Of a DNA stretch of 64,000 nucleotides, positions 43,101 through 56,400 are shown in pieces; position 1 is the first letter of the stretch; the number at the start of each line of letters is the position of its first letter. Made by a program: the position numbers and the translations under genes. The DNA comes from Phallusia mammillata (Eukaryota > Chordata > Ascidiacea > Phlebobranchia > Ascidiidae). The stretch spans positions 1-64,000 of the forward strand of contig QLIY01000653.1 in NCBI GenBank assembly GCA_003260075.1, given 5' to 3'. Under the pieces are notes generated by a model. It did not search any database. It had not been told where the DNA came from and was given only the letters and a program-made list of their open reading frames with translations.

Positions 43101-46100
43101 ATTGTGTTCCAATGTCAATAAACGCAATGCAAGTAATGTGCATTTCATTAGAATCACGAAATAACAATTTCATACGTTAGGAAATTATTTTTTAAAATGT
43201 TCTAACCGTTGGGTGATTCTTTTATGGCCATAGCGATGAGCGCAATATAGGAAAGAGGTGGTTTTGGTCGACGCTGATAGATTTTGCCGTTTTGTCCATT
43301 CGTTGTTTTGCTAGCCTCTGTGTGTCGATGTGGGACGCTTTCCTGAGGATAAAGCAGAAAGATTTTTGAAACAAACTTACACCGGATAGGTTGATTTATA
43401 AGAAATAAACCGAACATACTTGCAAGACTTTGATACATTTTTTATGTTGTATACTAGAGGTTTTCAACTAACGGTAAAATTACCCCAAACGAATAAATTG
43501 GACATGTTTTGAAGGCTGAATGTAGGCAAATATTTTTGTGGGCGAGATTTTGAACCTTAATGTCGAAAAAAACTTTATTTTTTAAAAAAGTTTTGAAACC
43601 TAAAATAACCGTGGTATATAGGTTACTGAGTAGCCTACGGCAGCCTACGTTTAGCTGTTTCTTCAATGTAATCGACATATTGACCATTTTTAACGATTAA
43701 CAGTTATGCATTTTATTTGAATATGAAAAAGGCAACACATGTGGGACTAGGTCAAATTAATAGATTCGGTCGAATTTTAACAAATATGCTCATATTGAAT
43801 TATTCCTCCAAAAATGTTGATATACTTTGCACTATACTATGTTCGGTGATTTTTAAATTGCTTGCGCAATAAATTTGTTCAACTCATTTAAAAAAAAATT
43901 AAATTTATCGTTTTTGCAATGAAAGAAATAATTGAGATATAGAACTTTCGCCTGTATAAAAAAGCGTACATTCTGATAGCGAGTGCTAAGGAGTAAGAGC
44001 AACGAGGGTGAAATAAGGACGCTATGAGAACAGGACAAAACCTTGGAGATTGGATTGAAGTAGTCTTAAATGCACTTAAAGAAAATTACAGCTACGCTTG
44101 TTTTTGCAGCACCACTTCTTTCAATGCGAAAAGTGAATTAAGAAGTAAACACACAAAACTGTGGGAAAGGCATTTTTATAAACTTCAGGGACCGACTTTT
44201 CAAGTCAAGTTGTTTGTTTTTTTACTTTGTGTTACTTTTGTTTTTCAAATTTTGATTTTTCAAATGTTTTCGAAGACAAACCCGGATTTGTAAAAAAAAT
44301 AACGGTTTTTGGCATTTACACATTTTTAATTGACGAACAAAATATGTATTAAAATACATAATATTTCCTTAAATTTATTTTATACTAAAAAAAAACTTTT
44401 TTAAAATTATTATTTACAAAAAAATGGCGGGGACTGACAAAAATCACTTACTGCCAACTAAACTTTTCAAACAAATAACTTGTGACCATAAACACGTCGC
44501 GACGCCGTTTTAATTTAATGTCAAGTGGCTAAACGGCAACAGACAGTAGTGTCGCCGAAAATCGCCATAGTGACCAAGACTGTCGCCTCAAAATCGCTAC
44601 TGTTGCGTCATAATCGTAACGCACGACACTGAAATTCGCGAAAAGTCACGATAAATTCGAAATCGAAAGCGATAGTGGATTTATTTTAATCCTGTGCACT
44701 AGAAAAGTTAATAGGGCGTATCAAATTGATCTCACCCCTTGGACCCGCTTCCGGCCCCCATGTTTAGACAAGGGGCGTGTTATTTACCCCGTTTTTGTTG
44801 AATAACCGACGTCGTGGGGTAATGGGTAGTGGGGCCACGTTAGTTGACAGATTAAGAGCCCAAGGGGGCACGAGTTTTGAAGTGTTTATGGGGGGAGAGT
44901 ATAATGGGAGGTGGTCTTCCTACTTTAATGGAGCCAATTGATAAACAGTCGTGTGCTTAATGGTTACGTTTTTTATTCAAAGATTCAATTAGAGTTCAAT
45001 TTGTTTTACTTACAAAAGGAATGGTACAAAATCGAGAACCATTATTCTTGCGAAAATACTGGGTATTGTTACACTCTTTAACACATAAATGCTAAAAGTG
45101 TTTTTATTTCCAAAAAGCTGTTTTATTTTGTCAAGAAACAACTTCCTTTAAACCATAAATAAATAACTCACCCCCCCCCCTTAACACATAAATGCTAAAA
45201 GTGTTTTTATTTCCAAAAAGCTGTTTTAAGAAACAACTTCCTTTAAACCATAAATAAATAACTCAAAGTTACAGTAATCTGTCACAAGACAAACCAATTA
45301 AAACCCACATTTATCGCAGTGTTGTTTCGTAGCTACAAGACTGAGGAACTTCAGTTTTTTTTCAAGCGTATAAGCTTGATACAACGCACCAAACCTATTT
45401 GCTGATGCTTCCCTATACGTTTCCTGTTTCACCCACCAGGCTAATCGAAACCAAGTCCGTGGCAAGATTAATTATGTTTTTCATTGAGGTTCAGTTTGAA
45501 CAACAGGAAACAGCACCCAAGTTTCAAAGCACCTTATGTCTGGTGACCACTTTGTGCGCTGTCAAAGCGGAACTTCACTTCTCTGGCTGTGTTTTGACAG
45601 TGCTTTGAAACCGAGCTACGCCTACGGCTTCATTCAAGTTAAGGTTGTTTGGGTTTTTCTCTGTCGCCATTTTGAATTTTTATGGATTCAGTTTTATGAA
45701 CTTTTTTATATTTTTGTGGGATTTATTTCAGTTGTAATGGAGTAAATTGTGCAGAGAGGTTTTAAGTGGCTGTTAATGGCAAATAGGGCGGTGAATTTTA
45801 TATTTTGTTAAGTAATGTGACAAGCGTTTACAGATCGACAAACATTTTTTGGTATCTTGGGTCCTTAAATACACCACACCAACGAAATACAATCTTAACT
45901 CGTAGAGATTGTGTTTAATTTAACTTTCTTTATTTAACAAATTTGACACAATGCCAAAATGGTCCAATTCACCCAACAAAATGTTTTCGAAATTAGCTCA
46001 ACAAATTCTGTTTAGAAGATAACCTTTTCAGTTACCCGCATTCGTATGCAAAAAATGAAAAAAATAAACTTTTATCGCTTTTCTTCAATATGACGCCCCA

Positions 46101-47557
46101 ACAGAGCTTGTTTTTCAGAAAAATGTCTTTTTAAACATTGGTCAAGAATTTGATCGGAAATTTTCAGTATTTAGCTTTGACAGAACGGAAGGGTTAGGGT
46201 TGTGACGTCATGAAGAGGAATGATTATGAGTCATTGAAATGGAGTTGTTTGATTTAGATTTAGAGTTTCGTCTGACAGTTCAAACAAGCCACTGAGGTAA
46301 AGTTTGGATTAAACGTGATTCACTACCTGCAGTTTAGAATGAGATAATTTATGTTTTGCTTCTGTTAAAGAAGTTGAATTTGATATCTATCCACAATGAC
46401 GTGTTTAATACAAATATGTTTTTTGCAAACCCTGAGTGTTGTTTAAATATTTTTACTCAAAACATAAAACTTTTCGGCTTTGAACTTTTTCCATCTTCAG
46501 TAAATTTTTATAGTTTTTAAAATATAAATCTGCTTGAGAAACTTAGCAATAAACACAAACGACGAAATAAATAGGCTGCCTTAACAAAGGCTTGACAAAG
46601 ACAAAATACTGGTACCAATTAAACTAAATATACTAGTATTACATTTGCCATTGGAATTAGGTACAGCACATTTTATGGTCGTTAAACCTTTAATAGTCGT
46701 TAGGTTTAGCACTGATGGCGCACGTAATTCAAATAAAAACATATTTCAGCGCCGGAAATCACGATTTTCTGACGATGGCACGAGTTTATTGTGACAGCCT
46801 AGTTCTCCATGTCTAAACATGGGGTGGGGTAAATCTTATGGAATGTCGCAAACTTTATCCCGTCACCCTTAAGTTGTGCAATACCAACTTCAAATCCCCA
46901 CAGTTTATATATCAATAGTCGTAACTTTGTCGCATGGTTTCTACAGTTTACTGAAGCGGCTGGTGCAGAATTTTAAAATGTTTCTTTAGGCCTACAAATA
47001 TTTTAATACTTCAAGTACTCGAAAAATATTTCAAGTACTCGATTTTAAGATTTAAAAATTATTGAGAAAAAACAACACCAACCAACTAACCTTAAATTGC
47101 AAATTAGTGGGCGCACTTTGTTCAGCGGTTGTTATGGCAACCTCGTCGTCGTCATCAGTTACGTTGATGACCTCATCNCAAGTACTCGAAAAATATTTCA
47201 AGTACTCGATTTTAAGATTTAAAAATTATTGAGAAAAAACAACACCAACCAACTAACCTTAAATTGCAAATTAGTGGGCGCACTTTGTTCAGCGGTTGTT
47301 ATGGCAACCTCGTCGTCGTCATCAGTGTCGTTGATGACCTCATCGTCAACATCATCATCACTTCCACTTTCGGCTACGCTGCCACAACGCGGCGTGACAT
47401 CACGAGTAATGACATCACGATGTTGCAGCTTGGCGAAATCGAATGCGTAGAGAGCTCGGAGTTCGTGCTGTTGTTGATGACGTTGCTGATGAACTTCAGC
47501 GCCGGTGACGTGAGAAATGTCCATGATGACGCAATGAAAATTCCCTGATGATGTCAC
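40170..47557 (-). CDS. FoxQ: Forkhead transcription factor, FoxQ1-type
   Basis: Three exons on the minus strand: 47557-47258, 43342-43207 and 40849-40170, in phases 0 and 1, giving 371 residues. The DNA-binding forkhead domain spans about 125-224: [17 protein letters not shown], then the recognition helix [13 protein letters not shown], then GKDNYW and the wing ending [14 protein letters not shown]. The last motif and SEYTFADG are typical of FoxQ1. Residues about 66-82 are Asp-rich, like the acidic N terminus of vertebrate FoxQ1. An eh1-like Groucho-binding motif FSIDSIL is at 270-276, so it probably represses transcription. An intron interrupts the forkhead domain after ESPN; vertebrate FoxQ1 is, as I recall, intronless. 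A TATA-like TATATTA lies just upstream of the first ATG (47562-47568), so Met12 (47524) may be the real start. Intron 1 contains the 10-C joint at 45171; the N joint at 47178 lies just downstream of exon 1. Confidence 0.9.
42241..42884. mobile_element. Inverted-repeat retroelement remnant with hammerhead-like core
   Basis: It lies in FoxQ intron 2. A 108-base arm (42268-42375) recurs inverted at 42777-42884, and a 27-base arm (42241-42267) recurs inverted at 42376-42402. At the inner edge of the right arm is CTGAAGA (42770-42776), a GTCC/GGAC stem and GAAA (42798-42801), then CGTCAGC: a hammerhead core. The order CTGAAGA-stem-GAAACGTC is typical of Penelope-like element ends. No reverse transcriptase remains. 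The short frame in the middle ends [15 protein letters not shown], which I do not recognise. Confidence 0.6.
43343..47257. other. FoxQ intron 1
   Basis: A 3.9-kb AT-rich intron. It includes the artificial-looking joints at 45171-45180 and 47178. I see no other repeat with clear ends and no conserved exon. The frame at 44024-44293 looks like chance. Confidence 0.45.
45079..45265. repeat. Duplicated intron segment joined by a 10-C spacer
   Basis: The block starting TTAACACATAAATGCT occurs on both sides of ten C (45171-45180). The right copy lacks about eight bases. It is the reverse-strand version of the 10-G joints. Confidence 0.75.
47012..47344. repeat. Duplicate around a single N, overlapping FoxQ exon 1
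   Basis: Bases 47012-47177 and 47179-47344 are near identical, separated by the only N in the window (47178). The duplicate contains the donor and about 70 bases of the 3' end of FoxQ exon 1, with GTTACG against GTGTCG. Only the copy joined to the ATG is the real exon. Confidence 0.8.
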
Positions 47558-47569
47558 TGACTAATATAG

Positions 47570-50425
47570 TACGTTTTTACTGATAATTTGCAACAAACAG
47601 AGTACGTTTTAATCTCCTGGTCTGTGTCTCTGTCTCTACTTTCTATGTACCTTCGATTTGATTGTTGCTGATTTGCAGAGGAACTTTGTGCCCGGATTTT
47701 TAGGCAATGTTCATCGCTCTTCAGTCGTCTGGGTTATGGCTAGCCTTAACATACTTGCCTTCGCCGTCGAAGTCCGCTCCCTTGAGCCATCCCGAGCCCG
47801 CTCTTTCTTTCCTTCTCCCGCTTTTCCCCTTTTCCCTGCCCCCGACAACCACACCCGTCTATTCACATCCCCCTGACTCCTGTTGTACCGGAGTCAAGCT
47901 TTAGGAATTCACGCACGCGTAGAAAAACACACACCACCACTCCCCCATCCACTGTGTGGTGCCATTGACACGTCATAATAGTTTATTCATTTGTCTGTTA
48001 ATCATAATTCCCTGTGGAAGCTCGTAGTTAAACCTGTGTGTTGATATGTCCCGGCCACGGAGCGAGTTATTTTAGCGTTGTATGGTGTCAACTCGGCCGT
48101 TTATTGCTTGCTATTGCGCGAGTTTTATATAAACAATGCTTTTGTACGCACATTGGATTTCGATATGTTATGCTTGAGTTGCGTTTTATGTTTGGCACCT
48201 GTTATAACGTCCCGTATTTCAGAGGCCTAATAAATTTCCTCGAGGTCTATACAAACAACGTCTGTCGAATTTGTACAAGGTCAAACGAAAATAAATAACA
48301 AATTTTCAACCATATATTTTTACAAAACCATATTTTGCAAATTGCAGACTTTCCAGAATATGACAATCAAACCAAGCAGAATATTGGACAAAAACAGTCC
48401 AAACATTTATGATTTTCTCCTTACATAGAAAGAAACAAGTAATATTTAAAAAGTTGAAAGTTTAAAAACTGAAGCGTCATGAATCGGCATTGATATGAAA
48501 GAATAAAAGTTGGGCCACAATCCCAGTGATTCGCTAGCGATATAAGGCGAAATAAAATTTGTCCCGAAAACGTGTTTAAATAAACGCAAACGCTTCTTGG
48601 TGCCGACGATCCGCTAAATCAATACAGAACAGCGCTCTCCAACATTTCAAGAATACCCACTTGGAATGTGACGTCATAATGGTACAACAATGGCCGTCGC
48701 TCGCCTGCTTTCTCTCTTGCAGTATAACAAGTGGGTTGAGTACCCCCTTCTTTGCCCCCATGCGAGCAGAATTACTTTGCCTTATAAAGCGTCGGGGTTA
48801 ATTAGATCGCACAATATAGGCATAATTACTAAGATTTGGCATTGACAGCGCCATAGAAAATTTGATTGTCCTTGTTTGTGAGAAATGCCCTCACTCGGGC
48901 TTGCATCCTTATTTCATTTCGGTTACAATACGGTTTAATGCACTTTTTCATCTATTTCAAAACGAGATGTATAACAGATAGAACTTTAAACTAATTAGCT
49001 AAAAAGCAATGTTTATTTGAATATTTGGCATTATTTATTTGACATCAGAAACATATATTAAACTTTTTTTCCAAAAAATTTACAATGACTGAAAGTTAAA
49101 TTACAATGACTGAAAGGAATTCCAAAAATACACACGGAAAATTTGACAAAGTCATAATGCTACAAATCATTATTTGCATTATGCTGCAAATAAATGGAAA
49201 GTGTACTAAACTGCAAACAAATCTCATAAAACAGTTGTTTACAATGCCAAAAGTTTTTGACACAACTTCATTATCTTTACACATATGGAACTGCAAGCCA
49301 TATCAACCTTTACCGAGCAGAGCAGGTTAATAACAAAATAAATTGTTTTGTCAAGAGCAATTTTCATCGGAATAGCATGGTTTTCGCAATGGTGAAAAAT
49401 AAACCTTTAATACGCAATGTCAAGACCAACAGCTCCAAACTAAAGCGGGGTTTAACGAAGTCAATTGGTGCTTTAGTCAATCCTCGGGGCGTTGGCTTAT
49501 AAGGTCGGGGGCATTATGAAAACATTATGCGGCCACACACGTAGTTTAAATCTACCTGTAAGAAACTGTAATCTTTGGATTTCTGCTCATTTGTCACCGT
49601 ATTCATTTACTCGCTTACTTGAGCAAGTATTTGGAACACAAGTTTAGGAATGGGGGTAATAAATCAAAAGTTGAAATCCCGCCGACATTGAAAAGACAAT
49701 TAGCTGCTGTATTTTTAAAGACCAATTATTGACATACAAAACTCTGTTATACATGGTGTATCAAAAAAAATGTTTGTTTCTCAATACTTCATGGAAATGC
49801 ACTGTAACTTGCAATAGGCATTTTCATTTTCGTAGGCATTTTTTGTTGTTTTTTCATTGTCAAAAGTTCAATATGTCCCTGAAGTTTCAATAAAATTTCA
49901 TATAAAAGGGTTGAGCGAAGTGCAGGACATTTTTTTGTTTTGAACCGTAATTTTTGGGGTGTGATAGTTTTATTAGGTTGTTAGTTGGATTGTGATGTTG
50001 GATTTCACTACATTTTATGGTGGCATTGGTATAAACTCAACCACTTGCGGCGCAACAGCCCGGTGTTATAGAAACGAAAGGTACGCCAAGCAGTCGATTT
50101 ATCCAAATCTTCGTGATGGCAAAACCTATTTAAACACAATTAATACTTGTCATGACTTGACAACTCTTTTATTACTGCTTTAAATTTTCTTTAAGTTTCT
50201 TTAATTTTGCTTACGGTGCTATATTTTCTTTTCGTATGGATTTTAAATAAATTTTGCAGGCGATTTGATTGCACCGGATTATCAGAAAAAGTTTTCGCGC
50301 ATTGGTTGACACTTGACAATTGACAATTTGGAATGATATTACATGTGATTAAAACACTGTACACACACAAATAATGTAAACTGTTATTGTTACATGAACA
50401 GTTGGGTCAAGGTTAACAGACAAAC
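47570..50425. other. Divergent intergenic region between FoxQ and the FAM227 gene
   Basis: The two genes face away from each other across 2.9 kb. The strip should contain both promoters. No repeat with clear ends or extra exon is recognised. Pyrimidine-rich sequence at 47790-47880 gives spurious frames. Confidence 0.4.
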
Positions 50426-53400
50426 ATGGCGGATATCAGTCGAATTGCTTCGCCTATGAGTCTTTGCGAAGAGGATTTATTCGACACAAGCAAGAAGGTT
50501 GAAAAACGAAAACAAGAATTGCGTAACTTGCAGAAAGTTCGCCCTGCTCGTATCCTTTGTTACTTTGTCATTTTAAATTATTACGAATACCAGTGGTTGC
50601 TAATCTGTTCCTTTGCTTCAGGGGCCAAGTGTTTTTGGATTACTCAGAATACTGCATGCAGATTCCGATTTTAGGTCTTAGAGAGCATTTTTAGGATTAC
50701 GACTCAAACAGTACTACATTAATCAATGGCCCTTTTGGCTTTCAAAGGTCTGCAACTTCTAAAAACACTTCTCAGTTTCTGCTATTTTTTTGTTAATTCA
50801 AAAATGCCAAATGATATGAAATTCTATTATTTATGTGCTGGCATATCAAACACTCACTACCTTCCTGTACAAGTACTTAAAAAACAAACATATTGTTTGA
50901 AAAATGGGTGTTAGTAATGCTACTTATACATTATTTTTAAGCAAACTGTATCAGCTTCAGGTTTTCTTAACAGTTTTTGACCTAGCCTTTCTCATTGGAT
51001 CAATACAGAAAGTAAATGAAAGAATTTGCAACTTGGACAGTGAGTTATCCTTGTATGACAGCAAACTTGCAATCGAAAGTCGCTCAACTATGCGTGATGA
51101 AGTTTACGATCCAACAACTGGAACATTCCAACAGAAATCAACAAGGAGGTCAACAAGATCTGCCAAGGGTAGTTCAACAGTCAAGTAACAACAGAAAATT
51201 TGAAACAAACTGTTCATACAAAATTTTAATTTTTTTAATTTTTGCTCACAACTGTGCCATTGAAAGTTTCGCACACAATATTGTTCCATAATGAAGAATA
51301 TTTAATAAACAAAGACTAAACCAACCAGTCATCTTATGGCACATATAAAACACATGAAGGAAGTCATTATTCTCAATTTTCTGATCAATAATAAAACAAT
51401 TTAAAATATTTTACTAGATCGCGAAGACAAAGAAACAAACAAATTTGCTGGAGCATTTTCACAAGAATCAGGTAACGTTTTAAAATGTTTATCCTTAATG
51501 GCACAAACAAAAACAACTTTTTTCAGGGCAAAAAATTGACATCAAAAGCAGGAAAAAGAAGGAACCAACACAGGTAGAAAACAATTGTTTCTGCAACAAA
51601 CATTTTGAAATAATATTTGGTTTATCTACATGAGTACAGATGGTGTGTAGTGAAATTAAAATCTATTTAATCTTAACACTTAAAAGTCATCAGTAGGGCA
51701 ATTATTTTTTGACCTAAAAAACGAAAAATTTTGACTTTAAAAAACTTTTTTTTGACAACATTTTGACCTTTGAAAAATTCAAGTAGTTAAATTACACATT
51801 ATTGTACAAAAAGTTAAAATATGGCTGTAGGCTACTCTGTAGAGCAAATGTCTAACAGAAGGGCAAAAATCTGAACACAGACCTAGCCTGTTCTGAAAAG
51901 GGAAATGAGCTAATTAAAAATCACTGCCAAAAAACTGCAGCTAAGACACAACTAAAATTATTCAATACAGTTGTCTAAACGAAAGATACATGAAATACCT
52001 AAAGCAAAACCGAAGCAAGAGCTGCACCTAACCTGCAGCTGCCGTAAAATGACTTGGGACCTACCAAAATTTTGCACGTTTTGAGATGTGTTGAGCATCA
52101 TGCCATATCAACCTAATTATTTCACTCACTTTATGGTTTATGATTGACAATAAGTAGGCAATGGGCCAATTACAACAGTATAAAGTAGGCTACAAGGTGT
52201 AAAATGAACAGTTCACTAACAGTGCAATCTCTACAACACCACGACAATGCAATTTGTAAACAATTTTAACTTTGTAAAAAATTTTGACTTTGTGAACAAT
52301 TTTGACAATTTTTGACCTATTCCAAAAATTTTGATAAAATTTTGACTTTTTTTGACAAGTCAAAAAATATTTGCCCTAGTCATCAGTAATAAGTACAAAT
52401 GTGCTGTAGTATAAAAATGGTACTTAAATTTATAACTTAAAAAAAATTGCTAAAATTTGTAACTGGTTACAAAATATTTAACTTGACACAAAACTTTACA
52501 CTTATCCAGCAATCTGATGCACCACGATTAGTTGAACTTCAACAGTACCCAGGATTTTCCCCATCTCACTTGACACCCTTACCTCATTCTCTGGCTGCCA
52601 CGACTGTATTGGATCATGTCATTTCAGCACAAGATGACCTGCCTAGAAAGGTAAAGCAGTCATAAAATAAACACATTGAATTACCAAACTTATACCTTGT
52701 AGTTGTGTAATTTGCCTCAGATGTGCTACACAGTAATAGTTAAGTTGAGGTTGATTTATATCACATATCTGTCAAAATCACAAATGTGACTTAATAGCAT
52801 TGTTACAAGTAAGATCTAGTGCAGAGTTTCTAACCTTTTATCCCACTGGATACTTTACTTTTTTTTGGAAAAACATTCAAATGAGGAAGCTACTGCTCAG
52901 GATCCCTGATCTAGTGTCTTATTGTTATTTTTCCTATAATCACATTGCTTGTTTGATATTAAACACAATTTATTATGATTTGCTTGACAATATTTATGTT
53001 TTAGCCAAAGTATCGGGCAGAAGTTCGCCGAATGCTCTACTCCAAAACACAACGAGCTGTGCTCCAAGACACATTCTGGTGGTTTTTCCTTGACAAGTAT
53101 CATGTATGATGCTAGTTATTATCCTAACAATTAAACAAAATTCATTTGTTTACATGCTTTTTTTGCATTACAACAAGTTGTTTTAACATATTGATGACAA
53201 ATTTTATTCTGTGTACTTTTAGTGTAGCAAAAAGTTTAATTTTTTTTCCTTTGTTAATTTTGCAGCCAGATGTGGAAAGTCAGAGCAAACTTTTCAAACG
53301 GATTGCTCGAAATTTTGTCACATTTCTTCTGATGTCCCAAGATCCAAAGTTTAGGAACACCTTTTTTATGGTAATGATTTCAAATAATCAACCAAAATCG

Positions 53401-56400
53401 ACCGGAATTAGCACAACATAGACAGCAAGCACTTCTATTTTTGTTAACTTTATGTAAACACATAGATAATAATCTTTCCACAAACGTTAATTACATACCT
53501 GTTTGTTTCAGACTTATGCCAGTATGTTGGCACAGTCTGTATACTCAGCGTTTTGTCTTGCATTTCCTCAATCCTGGCGACAGTTTGACGAACCCATGTT
53601 CAAAGAAAACCTCATCTCTATCACCACCAAGTGGGTGTCTGGCATTCAACCGAGTCCTCGGCAATACGAGAAATGGAATTACCAAGCATTAGAACCTGCA
53701 AAAATGAGAAAAGAAGTCAAAACTGTAAAAGGTTTCAGATTAATAATTTATGTGATTAAGACGAAAATTAACACCACATTTGTAAAACCGTTTTACTTTT
53801 TAAGCCGCTGCCGTATTTACTCGATTGTAAGCCGCCCTCGTTTATAAGCCGCCCTCGATTGTAAGCCGCATGTTGAGGTGTTAAAAAAATATTGTAAGCC
53901 GCCCTCGATTGTAAACCGCATGTTGAGGTGTTAAAAAAATTGTAAGCCGCCCTCGATTGTAAGCCGCACGCAGGAATTTTAGATACCATTGTTTCTTAAT
54001 ACATCTTTTTGTTAATTGTTATATGGTATGACTATTTGTCCATATCTGTTAGTTACGTTGATAACTGTACCCAACAGAACGTATATCGACTTATAATTCG
54101 TACATGCATACATGTTTTGAACCCCAAATAGTTTAAAATGTTGAAGTGTAGAAATAATTTCGGTATAAAATAAAATATAAGCCGCCCTCGATTATAAGCC
54201 GCCTCGATTATAAGCCGCACAAACGGCAGCTAAAAAACAATATAAGCCGCGGCTTACAATCGAGTAAATACTGTATACCGATCTGTTTTCAAAATTTTTG
54301 TTTAAATATACACTGGAAGTGTATGATGGGAAGTCTGGTTAAAAAAATCTGTTGAAACTTTTCTTTTTGATGCTTGTTGACTGTGCAAGTTATTTTGCTT
54401 GTTAGATGCAAATTCCAGCGCCTGAACAGAAGACAAAAATACCAAGGACTTTTGTTTAGGACTGGGGACACCAGACTTAAAGCAGCGAATTTCATGTTTT
54501 ACAGAAAAGAAACCCGGTTTCGGAGGCAAACTTAGTCCTATTGGTTCGTCGGCTTCAACAAAAACATCCACTGCTCATTCAAGGGCGTCAAACAAAGGAA
54601 TTTTGAAGTAAGTTGTAACTGGGGTGCAAAAGTTTTCCATACAGTATGAAAAATTGCTTCAAGAATTTCCTTTTTTGGTGTATTTAATAATCAGTGAATA
54701 GCGCAGAAATATGTAGAAAAAGTCCCTTAGGCACAAAAAAGACAGGTACTCACGTTGGTGCGGTCGAGTTTGTAATTAATACAATCCTGCAAACTTCAAA
54801 CTTAGGTTTTGTTTCAGCAATAAACTGTTGCTATTCTATGCAGAATTTTGAAACTATTCGTCAGGCCTTCTTGTGGTGTTTTTTCCCCTGTCGAACCCCA
54901 CTCTCTTGAGTGGTTAGATTCTAGGCCTCCCTCGACTGGTCTCAGTCATGTTATACACACAGTACAGCAAACTCACTATCTGGTGAGTTCCGCCACGTAA
55001 CGCCTGATAATACGCTGTAGCTGCAGCGCGTTTAGTCATGATCCACCAATTGTGCCCTCCACTATTTTGCGCTCCATAACGATTCAACGCTGCGCAGCTA
55101 TTTCCAGCTGGGTGATTGTTTTAGTGCAATTGTGTCGCTAGTTGTGCTTTCACCAAGCGAAATAAACTCAACCCAAAAAGTGATTGGACCCCGTTATACA
55201 CATAGAAATGTTTTGCAAAGCTAACATGCATCCATTGACAGAATGCTGGGCGGACGGTCCGAAGCTCAGTCTGCAGTTTCGTCACTGAAAACGAAAAGCA
55301 ACGAAACTAATGATAAGTCAACTCTCTCCCCAATAACCGAAGTATGAGACGATGACTAATTGAAACTTTTTGGTTGTGCTTCAATAGTATTTTTTGTCAG
55401 GTTCCAGCTGGTATCGATGAAGAATCTGTTCATCCCAAAACTCGCTCATCAGCACGAAAACACGAAGTAAAGTTGGGCCTGATTATTTTTGTTGCTTAAC
55501 TGTATTAACTTTACCACAAACGACATTGCTGTCCACTGTCGGCTCCCTGGTATGTTGACTAAATCTGAACAGTTACCTTAGACAATTTTACAACACAACC
55601 AATGTTTCAGAATAAATATGTGACCAATAAAGAGCTTGCTTGGTTAAATGCCATTTTAAATTTTTTTTGTATCTTCTCATACACTTTACGGCTGTTAGAA
55701 TTTTTTGTTTTTTCATTAAACTACCCGTTAGGAAAATTTCATTTTTCTTTTCTTATTTGTTTTGCGCAGGAATCGTGCGCAGTAGGACGCTCGGCCGAGT
55801 TTGAACGTTGCGCTTTTAATATATACGGAAGATCCCCTTTACTAAGTGAGTTTCTGCAGCAGAATAATTTGGAACGTAGGTCGGGTTGCGACCATTTGAT
55901 ACGAAGAACACAAGTAAGTGGACATGACAACTAAAAAATCCAATATGTGTATTTTTGTAACTTCTTTGCTTTGTGGCTTTGTGATGTGCTTGGCGGTCGG
56001 CTGATTTGGTATTGCGCCTTCAATGGGCCTGGCGTAGGCTGCTATGATTTAGTTGTATTGGTCAACTTTATGATTTCTATAAAGTATTGCGTTACATTAG
56101 TTTAGGCTGGGTATTGACACAGCAACACGCGGTCACAGCGTGTTACAAGTACAAAGTCACATGGGCCTAATTTGTAAAATCTTCAGCAGTCCGGCGGCAA
56201 GTTCTAAAAGTGTCTTATGGTGTGAAACATGTTAATTTGCCATGGCCGATATTAAGGGCAGTATTACATATATTTAGATCGAAACGTATCCATCACCAGA
56301 GGCGCCAACGTACCAAGATTTTCTTCAGGTCAGCGGAAAGAAAATTCGAGAAACGACGGAGAGTTACAACAGGTTTTTGTATCTTTGATCAGTCAACTTG

